Assembly (NCBI GenBank): GCA_037045225.1
Contig: JBAOHZ010000009.1
Location: 3,396,001 to 3,460,000, forward strand
Direction of reading: 5' to 3'
DNA: 64,000 nt
From: Nitrospira sp.
GTDB taxonomy: Bacteria; Nitrospirota; Nitrospiria; Nitrospirales; Nitrospiraceae
Shown: one piece after another, positions 17,097 through 24,706 of the stretch
Layout: each line of letters begins with the position of its first letter
How positions within the stretch are numbered: the first letter of the stretch is position 1
Program-made: the position numbers and the translations under genes
Notes under the pieces: generated by a model
What the model was told of the DNA's origin: nothing
Database searches by the model: none
What the model saw: the letters and a program-made list of their open reading frames with translations, nothing else

Positions 17097-18470
17097 ATGA
17101 GTGAAAAGACGAAAATAGCCGCGACAACTACTCTGCCCAAGATCGCGCCAACAACCAGTGGGCTGTTCCGGCGCAAGTGTGCCTGTGGCGGATCGAGCCG
17201 GTCTACCGGTGCTTGTTCAGATTGTGAAAAGACAAGCCTGCTCAGGCAACCGCTGCAAACGAAGCTGCGCATAAATGAGCCGGGCGATGAATACGAGCAG
17301 GAGGCGGATCGGGTGGCGGAGCAGGTCATGAGCATGCCCGAAGCGAGACGAGGACGAAAGGGGAACGACCCAGCACGATCACCTGTGGTACAGCGCCACA
17401 TCGCTTTGGAATCGAGCATCGGAATTGGCTTTGCGCCACAGATGGTCCATGACGTTTTAAACTCACAGGGTCAACCCCTCGACTCCGCTACGCGTGCCTT
17501 CTTCGAGCCGCGCTTCGGCCACGATTTCGGGGCCGTGCGGGTGCATGCTGACCGGGATGCCGCTCAGTCTGCCAGCGTTGTTCAGGCTAGGGCATACACG
17601 GTCGGCACCGACCTGGTGTTCGGGGGCGGAGGGTTCGTCCCAGGTACTGCAAGCGGCAGGCGGTTGCTGGCCCATGAGCTTACTCATGTCGTTCAACAGG
17701 GGCAAGGAGGTAAGCAAGGAATCCTCCAACGTGCGAGCGGAACTGATCCTGAATTACCGGGAGGCGGAAAGGAGCTCGCACTCACAGGGGAACTGGGGAG
17801 CACCCATGAGGTGGTTATCGACGGCAGGCCGTACGACCTCTTAGTTAATCCCGATCTTGCGCGCATCAAGGCGCAGAGCAACTTTTTCTACATCGAGATC
17901 CGCGACCAACTCGATCGGTATCCTCCGTTAAGTAGCGGCGCACACGCTTTCATTTTGGAACCCAACTCTCTTGTCATGTGCAGAGCATTGGGGAATTGCC
18001 TCGGCTGGGCGATGGGAACCTTTTCCTTCCGAGATCCGGTTTCTGCCGTTTGGGACCGGCGTGAGGCATTTCTGGTCTCGTTGGGTGTTGCCATCCCTGA
18101 AGGGGAACATCCCGATACGGTCTATGGCCGACAGGCAGCCCAGGGTAGTTTCCCTCCACCGGCGCTCTGGGACTTCTTCATGAAGGCGCAATTCGAGGCT
18201 ACACCCACCGATTCGGAGTCGGCTGCTCATCTCGCGCTGTATGGGAGCGGTTTTCGCAATACCTCCGAGGGCCCCAGCCACATCGCCTTCAAACTTCCTG
18301 GCGGTTCATTCTGGCTGTCCAAGCCGAGTGATGTGTCGAAACCTGTCCTCCATGCGCGAGCCGATCAGATGGCGGGCGGGCAGATGGGGGACACCATCCG
18401 GTTATATCAGAGGGCAGGAGGACCGTTGTCCCACATCGCCGTCAGGCCCAAGGCGGGCCAGCAGCCATGA
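17097..18470 (+). CDS. DUF4157 cargo protein 2 with Cys/His C-terminal domain
   Basis: 457 residues. N-terminal cysteine-rich tag (CACGGSSRSTGACSDCEK, about residue 25), then LQTKLRINEPGDEYEQEADR, then the DUF4157 domain with FEPRFGHDFGAVRVHADRDA and HELTHVVQQ (about 193). The C-terminal 200 residues contain RALGNCLGWAMGTF and, later, SHIAFKLPGGSFWLSKPS, a Cys...His...Trp arrangement like papain-fold hydrolases (a DUF7689-like pattern). I infer a cysteine-hydrolase effector, not proven. The N-terminal tag is nearly copied in the next gene. The ATG lies 6 bases after the previous stop with a poor ribosome site. Confidence 0.82.
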   Translation: MSEKTKIAATTTLPKIAPTTSGLFRRKCACGGSSRSTGACSDCEKTSLLRQPLQTKLRINEPGDEYEQEADRVAEQVMSMPEARRGRKGNDPARSPVVQRHIALESSIGIGFAPQMVHDVLNSQGQPLDSATRAFFEPRFGHDFGAVRVHADRDAAQSASVVQARAYTVGTDLVFGGGGFVPGTASGRRLLAHELTHVVQQGQGGKQGILQRASGTDPELPGGGKELALTGELGSTHEVVIDGRPYDLLVNPDLARIKAQSNFFYIEIRDQLDRYPPLSSGAHAFILEPNSLVMCRALGNCLGWAMGTFSFRDPVSAVWDRREAFLVSLGVAIPEGEHPDTVYGRQAAQGSFPPPALWDFFMKAQFEATPTDSESAAHLALYGSGFRNTSEGPSHIAFKLPGGSFWLSKPSDVSKPVLHARADQMAGGQMGDTIRLYQRAGGPLSHIAVRPKAGQQP

Positions 18471-20632
18471 AATCGTCCAAAGGACAGGTGCTGCCCCTTC
18501 CAAGCGTGGGCGCTCCCTCGGCGCGAGGCTTTCTGCAGCGGACCTGCGCCTGTGGCGGATCCGGTGGGTTGTCGGGCAGCTGTTCGGAGTGTGAGAAGAA
18601 AAAGATGCTCGGGCAATCCCTGCAGACCAAGCTGCGAATCAATGAGCCTGGCGATGAGTACGAGCAAGAAGCCGATCGGGTCGCGGACCAGGTGCTGCGG
18701 ATGCCGGGTGTCGGAACACCTTCCAGCTTCGGATCCGCCGCATCAATCGTGCAACGGCGCCTGGCCGGAGATGGCACGATGCTCAGCCGGGCGACGGGAG
18801 AGGAATTGACACCGGTCAGCGAGCAGCCTGCCTCCGACGGGGCTGCTCCGAAAGCCGCTGCGGCTGACGAAGGCGGCAGTCGCTGCCCGAGCTGGCGAAA
18901 CGATTCTGAGAGCATCAGCAAACGGGCTGCCGAAAGTTATGTGCAACACGACATCACGCCGCCCTCGCAGGCGAGGGTGGAAAAAATCGACTGTGAGCCG
19001 CCGGTCTCCAATGGCAACTACGGATGTTTCGTGTATTTCAGCGATGGTTTGGTGGTCAGAGTGATTGTGCGGGCAACCGACATCGTGGTCGGCATGGGAC
19101 CGCGACAAATCTCCACGGAAACGCCGCCGGCCGCGACGCCATTGTGTTTTTATGACTATCACTGTCCGGATGGATTCCTCGTCCTCACCAAGCGGGAGTG
19201 TAAGAGCGCGAAGTCGTCGGCACCGCACCCGCCGGGCGCCCCATCGGCAGTTGTGCAGCGAAGGGCGGCCTCGGGTTCGTCCGGTCCGATCGCCGCACCT
19301 CCGATCGTGCACGACGTGTTGACGTCATCGGGTCGTCCGCTGGATCGCCCGACCCGCAGTTTCTTTGAGTCGCGCTTCGGGCACGATTTCGGCCATGTCC
19401 GTGTCCATGCCGATGCGTTGGCTTCTGAATCAGCGCAAGCCGTCAATGCCTTAGCCTATACGGTTGGGTCGCATGTCGTGTTCCGCACCGGGCAATTCGA
19501 TCCAAGTTCGCATGCCGGCCAGCGGCTCTTAGCGCATGAATTGACCCATGTCCTGCAACAAGCATCGACCATTCGCCCAGTCGGAACGACATCAGGCTTG
19601 TCTCAAATCCAGGAGGTGGGTTCGCCGTTTCTTCAGCGGACGCCAAAAGAGGAGGAGCTCGCCAAGATGTCCGCCGCCGATATCATGAACGAGCAGGGTT
19701 ACATCGACAACAACATGAAGAGCATCGACTTTTACCAGGCGGAACTGGCCATTGTTCACTATCAGGACGGGAGTACACTCAGATTGGGCCTCATCCCGGA
19801 GTGGATCGAAAAGCCAATCGAGGGCGTGGATTATCGAACCTCTCCTGAGGAGCATCTACCTGTAGCCACCGAAACCCCCGCCACCTTCAAGTTCATCCCA
19901 CGAGGCAGGCAGGCGGTGGTGCCGCCAACCGCCACCTTCAAGGAGGTTTTGGATCTCACGACGCAGACCGTGCAGTTCAGGGTGGAAGGAAAGAGCGGCA
20001 AGATTGTTCCCACTGAAGTGAATACCCTTACGGCCCCAAACCTGTGCACGATTCTAAATGAAGCCGAAGCCCAATATACGAAGTCCTTTGACGCCATGGC
20101 GGAGGGAGCCGTTCAGACGTTGGAAAAGTTGGGCCTCATCGTAACCCTGGCGAGTTTTCTGACTGCTGGCGGCGCGCTCAGCGGAACGGCTAAGGAGGCG
20201 GGGAAACGCGGAGCCGCCGGTGCGGCCGGCCGTGCAGGTACGTCGGTCGTGGCCGCAGCCGAAGCACAGCTGACGAGCAAATTTGCCAGCTTGCTCGAAA
20301 CGGGAGCCGTTGAAACGATGACGGTCGAAGGCGTCACGTTTACCAACGTCAGAGTGGCGCTCAAAGGCGGCGAGCTGTTGGTTCGGAGGTTGGGCATACA
20401 AAACGTATCAGCAGTCGCGGGACAAGGACGACTGGTTCATGCCGGATTCGAACAAGCGGCGATCGCTGCCGCTCGTGCGGCAGGGGCGACTTCGACACGA
20501 GTGGCCTTAGAGACCGTCGTCAATCAAAGTTGGCGGAGCTACGTGGTTGGGCGAGGCTACGCGCCATATCTGATTGAGAAAGTCGGTGCCAAAGGATTCG
20601 AAGTCTTGTTCGCGAAAGTGTTTACTCTGTAG
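18467..20632 (+). CDS. DUF4157 cargo protein 3 with inserted Cys domain and unknown C-terminus
   Basis: 721 residues. The tag CACGGSGGLSGSCSECEKKK and LQTKLRINEPGDEYEQEADR closely match cargo 2. An insert of about 110 residues (from CPSWRNDSES to KRECKSAK) with five or six cysteines separates the tag from DUF4157, whose motif HELTHVLQQ is at about 357. The C-terminal 250 residues have an Ala/Gly-rich, possibly membrane-active helix (LIVTLASFLTAGGALSGTAK) followed by AAIAAARAAGATSTRVALET and WRSYVVGRGYAPY. I do not recognise this as a known toxin; an acyltransferase-like fold is conceivable. The ATG overlaps the previous stop. Confidence 0.82.
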   Translation: MKSSKGQVLPLPSVGAPSARGFLQRTCACGGSGGLSGSCSECEKKKMLGQSLQTKLRINEPGDEYEQEADRVADQVLRMPGVGTPSSFGSAASIVQRRLAGDGTMLSRATGEELTPVSEQPASDGAAPKAAAADEGGSRCPSWRNDSESISKRAAESYVQHDITPPSQARVEKIDCEPPVSNGNYGCFVYFSDGLVVRVIVRATDIVVGMGPRQISTETPPAATPLCFYDYHCPDGFLVLTKRECKSAKSSAPHPPGAPSAVVQRRAASGSSGPIAAPPIVHDVLTSSGRPLDRPTRSFFESRFGHDFGHVRVHADALASESAQAVNALAYTVGSHVVFRTGQFDPSSHAGQRLLAHELTHVLQQASTIRPVGTTSGLSQIQEVGSPFLQRTPKEEELAKMSAADIMNEQGYIDNNMKSIDFYQAELAIVHYQDGSTLRLGLIPEWIEKPIEGVDYRTSPEEHLPVATETPATFKFIPRGRQAVVPPTATFKEVLDLTTQTVQFRVEGKSGKIVPTEVNTLTAPNLCTILNEAEAQYTKSFDAMAEGAVQTLEKLGLIVTLASFLTAGGALSGTAKEAGKRGAAGAAGRAGTSVVAAAEAQLTSKFASLLETGAVETMTVEGVTFTNVRVALKGGELLVRRLGIQNVSAVAGQGRLVHAGFEQAAIAAARAAGATSTRVALETVVNQSWRSYVVGRGYAPYLIEKVGAKGFEVLFAKVFTL

Positions 20633-20676
20633 ATGCTGAGTTGCATCGTAGTCTGCTCAATCCGAGGAACGATCAC

Positions 20677-21327
20677 ATGACGACCTTTCCCAACTCACCC
20701 AAACTCCTCAAAGGCGGCATCGTCTTAATCGATCCCGCCACGGCGCGGGTGCAACGGATCATCGTGCTCCAATACAACCCGGACTCGCTGAGTCGCACGC
20801 TGCAGGTGCAGGGGGCCGGCGAGGGAGGCGATCGATCGGAGGCGTTGCGGCTGAAAGGCCCGGCCGTGGAGACCATTAAGCTGGAGGCGGAAATCGATGC
20901 GACGGACGAAATGGAGCAGGGGGAGGCGGTCGTCGGTGAGGTGGGGATTGCCCCTCAATTGGCCGCATTGGAGACCTTGCTTTATCCGAGTTCGGGACAA
21001 TTGACGACGAACCACACCCTGTCCAGTCTCGGTACCTTGGAAATTCTTCCGATGGAGACCGCCTTGCCGTTGTTCGTCTTTGGGCAGAACCGGGTCATCC
21101 CGGTGCGGTTGACCGATTTCAGCGTCACCGAGGAAGCGTTCGATCCCAACCTGAATCCCACTCGTGCCAAAGTCAGCCTGGGGATGCGTGTGTTGTCTAT
21201 CGATGATGTCGGGTTCACGCACAAAGCGGGCAGTTTATTCATGAGTTATCTGCAACAGAAGGAAGGCCTGCGCGCGAAAGCGCAGAGCGGCACGCTGGGA
21301 GCGCTCGGCCTGACGGGGATTCAGTAA
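20677..21327 (+). CDS. CIS tube-initiator protein (Afp7/Pvc7 N-terminal-like)
   Basis: 216 residues, starting MTTFPNSPKLLKGGIVLIDP. VQRIIVLQYNPDSLSRTLQ and EAEIDATDEMEQGE are features of the CIS tube family that connects the inner tube to the baseplate hub (Afp7; T4 gp53/54-like role). In Afp7 this domain is fused to LysM; here the LysM-like part is the separate gene at 21805, beyond an inserted four-helix-bundle gene. ATG 20677 has GAGG upstream. An in-frame upstream start at 20641 has no ribosome site and was rejected. Confidence 0.85.
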   Translation: MTTFPNSPKLLKGGIVLIDPATARVQRIIVLQYNPDSLSRTLQVQGAGEGGDRSEALRLKGPAVETIKLEAEIDATDEMEQGEAVVGEVGIAPQLAALETLLYPSSGQLTTNHTLSSLGTLEILPMETALPLFVFGQNRVIPVRLTDFSVTEEAFDPNLNPTRAKVSLGMRVLSIDDVGFTHKAGSLFMSYLQQKEGLRAKAQSGTLGALGLTGIQ

Positions 21328-21335
21328 AGATAGCG

Positions 21336-21790
21336 ATCAGGATTCAGTGGTCAGCCATCAGGTATGACGAGGACTCAGACTCTAACCGTTAGAAGCCTAA
21401 TGTCATGCGAGATTTCAAAACGCTGACTGTATGGAAGACGGCGCATCAATTGACCCTGAACGTCTATAAAGACTGTGCATCTTTCTCGAAGGATGAAGCC
21501 TACGGGCTCGTCAGTCAGATGAGACGGGCCAGTGTCTCGATCGCCTCGAATATCGCTGAAGGTTGCGGGAGAGAAAGCAACCTGGAAATGGCTCGGTTTC
21601 TGTCTATCGCGGCAGGCTCGGCGAGTGAATTGCAATACCAGATACTGTTGGCGGGAGATCTTGGGATTCTTGATGAAGTCAGCTGTGCAGACTTGGAACG
21701 ACACGTCATCGAAGTCAGGAAAATGGCTTCTTCGTTCATGACGAAGCTGAAAACTAAAAGCTGATTCCTGACAACTGATACCTGACGGTT
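21336..21790. mobile_element. Inverted-repeat-bounded cassette carrying a four-helix-bundle gene
   Basis: The left flank (21336-21368) and right flank (21761-21790) are imperfect inverted copies of each other. On the left, TCAGGATTCAGTGGTCAG and CATCAGG; the reverse complement of the right reads TCAGGTATCAGTTGTCAG and GAATCAG. The enclosed gene belongs to the 23S rRNA-intervening-sequence family and encodes no transposase. The cassette separates two genes that are normally adjacent or fused in eCIS loci, which supports insertion. How it moves is unknown. Confidence 0.6.
21405..21764 (+). CDS. Four-helix bundle protein (23S rRNA IVS/S23 family)
   Basis: 119 residues of the family encoded by 23S rRNA intervening sequences and related to Avd proteins of retroelements. 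The N-terminal FKTLTVWKTAHQLTLNVYKD and the hallmark MRRASVSIASNIAEGCGR followed by FLSIAAGSASELQYQILLA are diagnostic. The family forms pentameric helical bundles with a basic surface that may bind nucleic acid. It has no known role in contractile particles. Its place inside the injection operon and its flanking inverted repeats indicate a passenger. Start ATG 21405 has a weak ribosome site. Confidence 0.9.
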   Translation: MRDFKTLTVWKTAHQLTLNVYKDCASFSKDEAYGLVSQMRRASVSIASNIAEGCGRESNLEMARFLSIAAGSASELQYQILLAGDLGILDEVSCADLERHVIEVRKMASSFMTKLKTKS

Positions 21791-21804
21791 ACTTGGAGGT
21801 CACA

Positions 21805-22164
21805 ATGAGCGATCTATTACAGGCTCTATTGGACAGTGCGCTGAAGCCGAATCCCTTTCCGCCGACGAGTCGTTATTACAATGTCACGACCACGTCGCGA
21901 CTCGCTCCCGACGGCACGATGCAGGTCTATTTGCGGCGACGCTTTGTGCCGGCGAGCGATCGGTTCACCGTCGTGCAGGAACACCGGGTGGCGGCCGGTG
22001 AGCGGATCGATCACTTGGCTGCGACCTATCTGGGTGATCCTGAGCAATACTGGCGGCTGTGCGATGCCAACGATGCGGTGCGTCCGGATGCGCTCATGGA
22101 ACGGTTGGACAGCGTGATCGATATCGCGCTGCCGCAAGATGCGACAGGAGTTCCCGGTGCTTAA
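21805..22164 (+). CDS. LysM-like baseplate protein (Afp7 C-terminal-like)
   Basis: 119 residues. The core FTVVQEHRVAAGERIDHLAA, then YLGDPEQYWRLCDANDAV, is the LysM-like fold used by phage and eCIS baseplate proteins to join tube initiator and hub (as in Afp7 or T4 gp53), not a peptidoglycan-binding enzyme. TTGGAGGT precedes ATG 21805 by 4 bases; an in-frame TTG at 21793 lies inside that ribosome site and is not used. The stop overlaps the hub gene. Confidence 0.82.
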   Translation: MSDLLQALLDSALKPNPFPPTSRYYNVTTTSRLAPDGTMQVYLRRRFVPASDRFTVVQEHRVAAGERIDHLAATYLGDPEQYWRLCDANDAVRPDALMERLDSVIDIALPQDATGVPGA

Positions 22165-23281
22165 AGGCGTCCATCTGACATTGCTGGCCGGGCCGGTCAT
22201 CCCGTTTCCGGTTCCCCAACCGGTACTGGACGCCCTGACCGAAGTACAGGTGACCAGCGCGACCGGTACGGCCGGCGGATTCCAGCTGCGCTTTACGATT
22301 CGGAATCGGTCGCCGCTGCAGCAGGCCTTTCTCGTGGCCGCGACGCGAACGCCGTTGATGCGCGTGATTCTGGTGGCGACTATCAATTTGATCCCCCACG
22401 TGCTGATGGACGGCGTGATTACAAACCAGGAAATTACCTCCGGCGAGCAACCGGGTGAATCGACACTGACGATTACCGGCGAAGATCTGACCAAGATAAT
22501 GGACCTTCAAACGTTCGATGGGTTGCCCTTTCCCGCCATGCCCGCCAACCTGCGGGTGACGGCGATTCTCGCGAAATATGCGGTCTTCGGCGTGATCCCA
22601 CTGGCGATTCCACCGATCGGTTTCGATGTTCCGATTCCCACGATCCGGATTCCGTCCCAGCAGGGCACCGATCTCAATTACATCCTCAAGCTGGCGGAAG
22701 ACGCAGGGTATGTCTTCTACGTTGATCCGGGCCCGCTTCCTGGCACCAACACGGCCTATTGGGGGCCTCAGCTCAAGGTGGGCATCCCCCAGCCGGCATT
22801 AAACGTCGATATGGACTTCGATCGCAATGTGGAGTCGCTCAACTTTCAATTCAACTCGACCAAGAAAGACTTGCCGATCGTGATGATTCATAACGCGCTG
22901 ACGAAGGTGCCTATTCCCATTCCGATCCCCGACATCAATCCCCTGCAACCGCCTCTGGGTTTGGTTGGGCCGCCGGTGACGAAATTATCGATGCTGAAGG
23001 CGACGGGGAAACTTTCCGCTCCCGCAGCGCTCAACGAAGGGTTGAAGGCATCGAGTGAATCGATGGAGGCCGTTACGGGAAGTGGGGCGCTGGATGTCGC
23101 GAGGTATGGCCGGCTCCTCAAGGCACGTGGTCTGGTCGGTGTACGCGGCGCGGGATTGGCATTTGACGGGTTGTATTACGTGGACAGCGTGACCACCACG
23201 ATCAAACGCGGAGCCTGTAAACAGAGCTTTCGCCTCACGCGCAACGGGCTTGTCTCCATTACGCCGATGGTGCCGGTATGA
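22157..23281 (+). CDS. Baseplate hub protein (gp27/late control D-like; Afp8 N-terminal part)
   Basis: About 374 residues of the hub that holds the central spike, like T4 gp27 or the first half of VgrG. Hub-type segments: LRFTIRNRSPLQQAFLVA, LTITGEDLTKIMD and GTDLNYILKLAEDAGYVFYV. The C-terminal VRGAGLAFDGLYYVDSVTTT is the last hub strand pair seen in VgrG-like proteins. The start is taken as GTG 22157 because CAGGAG lies 6 bases before it; an in-frame ATG at 22139 has no ribosome site. In Afp8 and Pvc8 the OB-fold spike is fused to this protein; here it is the next gene, overlapping by four bases. Confidence 0.85.
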   Translation: MLKGVHLTLLAGPVIPFPVPQPVLDALTEVQVTSATGTAGGFQLRFTIRNRSPLQQAFLVAATRTPLMRVILVATINLIPHVLMDGVITNQEITSGEQPGESTLTITGEDLTKIMDLQTFDGLPFPAMPANLRVTAILAKYAVFGVIPLAIPPIGFDVPIPTIRIPSQQGTDLNYILKLAEDAGYVFYVDPGPLPGTNTAYWGPQLKVGIPQPALNVDMDFDRNVESLNFQFNSTKKDLPIVMIHNALTKVPIPIPIPDINPLQPPLGLVGPPVTKLSMLKATGKLSAPAALNEGLKASSESMEAVTGSGALDVARYGRLLKARGLVGVRGAGLAFDGLYYVDSVTTTIKRGACKQSFRLTRNGLVSITPMVPV

Positions 23282-23793
23282 GTGATGCTCAGAAATATTA
23301 CGGCAAGTATCGTGGCACGGTGTTGAACAACATCGATCCGATGCAGATGGGGCGATTGCTGGTGCAGGTGCCCGACGTCGCCGGACTGATTCCGACTTCC
23401 TGGGCCATGCCCTGTTTTCCCGCCAGCGGCAAACAAATGGGCGCGTACATGCTGCCGCAGATCGGTGCAGGCGTGTGGGTTGAGTTCGAACAGGGCAACA
23501 TGGATTACCCCATCTGGAGCGGCTGTTGGTACGGCAGCGCCGCCGAGGTGCCGGTGCTGGGGCTGGCCGGGATTCCCGCGAGTCCGAACATCGTGCTTCA
23601 AACGACGGCTCAAAACGCCATTGTGATCAGCGACGTGCCAGGCCCGACCGGCGGCATCATGCTCAAGAGTGCGACCGGCGCCACGCTGATCGTCAACGAC
23701 ACCGGCATTTACATTCAAAACGGCAAGGGCGCGATGGTCACCTTGGTGGGGCCTGCGGTCACCATCAACAATGGCGCCCTCACGATCATTTAG
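23278..23793 (+). CDS. Central spike OB-fold protein (gp5/VgrG C-terminal-like)
   Basis: 171 residues of the gp5 N-terminal OB-fold/spike type. YYGKYRGTVLNNIDPMQMGR, LVQVPDVAG and MLPQIGAGVWVEFEQGNMDY are the classic phage base-plate V motifs. The C-terminal Val/Ile/Thr-rich repeats (NIVLQTTAQNAIVISDVPG, TGIYIQNGKGAMVTLVG) are the start of a triple-stranded beta-helix needle. It overlaps the hub gene (ATGA). A palindromic repeat and the PAAR gene follow, so the three spike components are separate genes here. Confidence 0.9.
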   Translation: MSDAQKYYGKYRGTVLNNIDPMQMGRLLVQVPDVAGLIPTSWAMPCFPASGKQMGAYMLPQIGAGVWVEFEQGNMDYPIWSGCWYGSAAEVPVLGLAGIPASPNIVLQTTAQNAIVISDVPGPTGGIMLKSATGATLIVNDTGIYIQNGKGAMVTLVGPAVTINNGALTII

Positions 23794-23916
23794 CATGATG
23801 CTGAAAACGCCCGCCAGCGGCGTTCTCGTTGCGTTCAGGCCCTCAACGTACCGCAAGGGTACGCCTCGGGCCTTCACTGACTGCGGCCTTGCTGGACAGT
23901 CGTTTTGAGCATCATG
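23794..23916. repeat. Palindromic intergenic (REP-like) element between spike and PAAR genes
   Basis: The arms CATGATGCTGAAAACG (23794-23809) and CGTTTTGAGCATCATG (23901-23916) are inverted copies with one mismatch. Inside is a second nested hairpin, AGGCCC...CGTACC / GGGTACG...GGGCCT, centred near 23860. It begins one base after the spike stop codon. The nested, short, non-coding structure is that of a REP or MITE-type dispersed repeat. It could also act as an mRNA stabiliser or attenuator inside the operon. Confidence 0.75.
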
Positions 23917-24014
23917 CGGAAGGATGTGCCGCTTCCGGCCCGAAGCGAATCATTGTGGCGTGTGTGCGCAAATAGTTGTGTGCAGCCTGCGAACCATTGA
24001 TGGAGGGTGAGCCA

Positions 24015-24338
24015 ATGCCAGGATTTTTGCTGCATCTCGGGGCGACGGTGATGTGCGCCCATGCCGGTCAGGCGACACCGGTGGCGCCGAATCCGCGTGT
24101 GCTGGTGAGTGGGCAGCCGACTGTGCCGATGAACAGCCTGTATGTCGTGGCCGGCTGCACGTTGCCGCCGCCGCCCGCCGCGAACGGTCCCTGCGTCACC
24201 GCGCAGTACATTACCGCGGCCACACGCGTGACCAGCAACGGCTTGCCGTTGCTCCTGATCGACAGTCAGGCGATTTGTGCGCCGTCCGGCACGCCGCTGC
24301 TCGCATCAGTCACCCAAACCAGGGTTATGGGGGTGTGA
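24015..24338 (+). CDS. PAAR-type spike tip protein (Afp10-like)
   Basis: 107 residues, starting MPGFLLHLGATVMCAHAG. Short Val/Pro/Gly-rich strands (PRVLVSGQPTVPM) and cysteines in AGCTLPPPP, NGPCVT and AICAPSG are typical of the PAAR/DUF4280 tip that caps the spike and coordinates a metal. GGAGGG lies before ATG 24015; an earlier in-frame start at 23976 is not supported. It follows the OB-fold spike gene, as expected for its binding partner. Confidence 0.85.
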   Translation: MPGFLLHLGATVMCAHAGQATPVAPNPRVLVSGQPTVPMNSLYVVAGCTLPPPPAANGPCVTAQYITAATRVTSNGLPLLLIDSQAICAPSGTPLLASVTQTRVMGV

Positions 24339-24340
24339 GG

Positions 24341-24706
24341 ATGATGCAGGTGGACTTTCCCTATCGGTTCGATGCCCGAGGGCGCACCGCCGGTACCGAC
24401 GAAGCCGATCACATTCGCGATTTGATCGAGCAGGTGCTGTTCACCAGCCCCGGTGAACGCGTGATGCGGCCGGACTTCGGAAGCGGCCTCCTCCAGCTGG
24501 TGTTCGCACCCAATAGCGACGTCCTGGCCGCCACGACTCAGATGTTGGTGCAGAGCGCCTTGCAACGCTGGCTGGGTGAGGTGATCCTGGTGGAGGGCGT
24601 GAGGGTAGAGGCGGTGGAGTCGACGTTGCGGGTCACGGTGCAATACGTCATCCGGCGCACCGGCGCGCGCGTCACCGGGACCTTCGTGCAAGGAGGCGTA
24701 GCGTGA
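24341..24706 (+). CDS. gp25-like baseplate wedge protein (Afp9)
   Basis: 121 residues of the T4 gp25/TssE lysozyme-like baseplate wedge family. IRDLIEQVLFTSPGERVMRP followed by FGSGLLQLVF is the family signature (EPR-like core motif). It nucleates sheath polymerisation on the baseplate and has no lysozyme activity in this family. Two adjacent ATGs (24341 and 24344) are possible starts. The stop overlaps the GTG start of the next gene. Confidence 0.92.
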   Translation: MMQVDFPYRFDARGRTAGTDEADHIRDLIEQVLFTSPGERVMRPDFGSGLLQLVFAPNSDVLAATTQMLVQSALQRWLGEVILVEGVRVEAVESTLRVTVQYVIRRTGARVTGTFVQGGVA

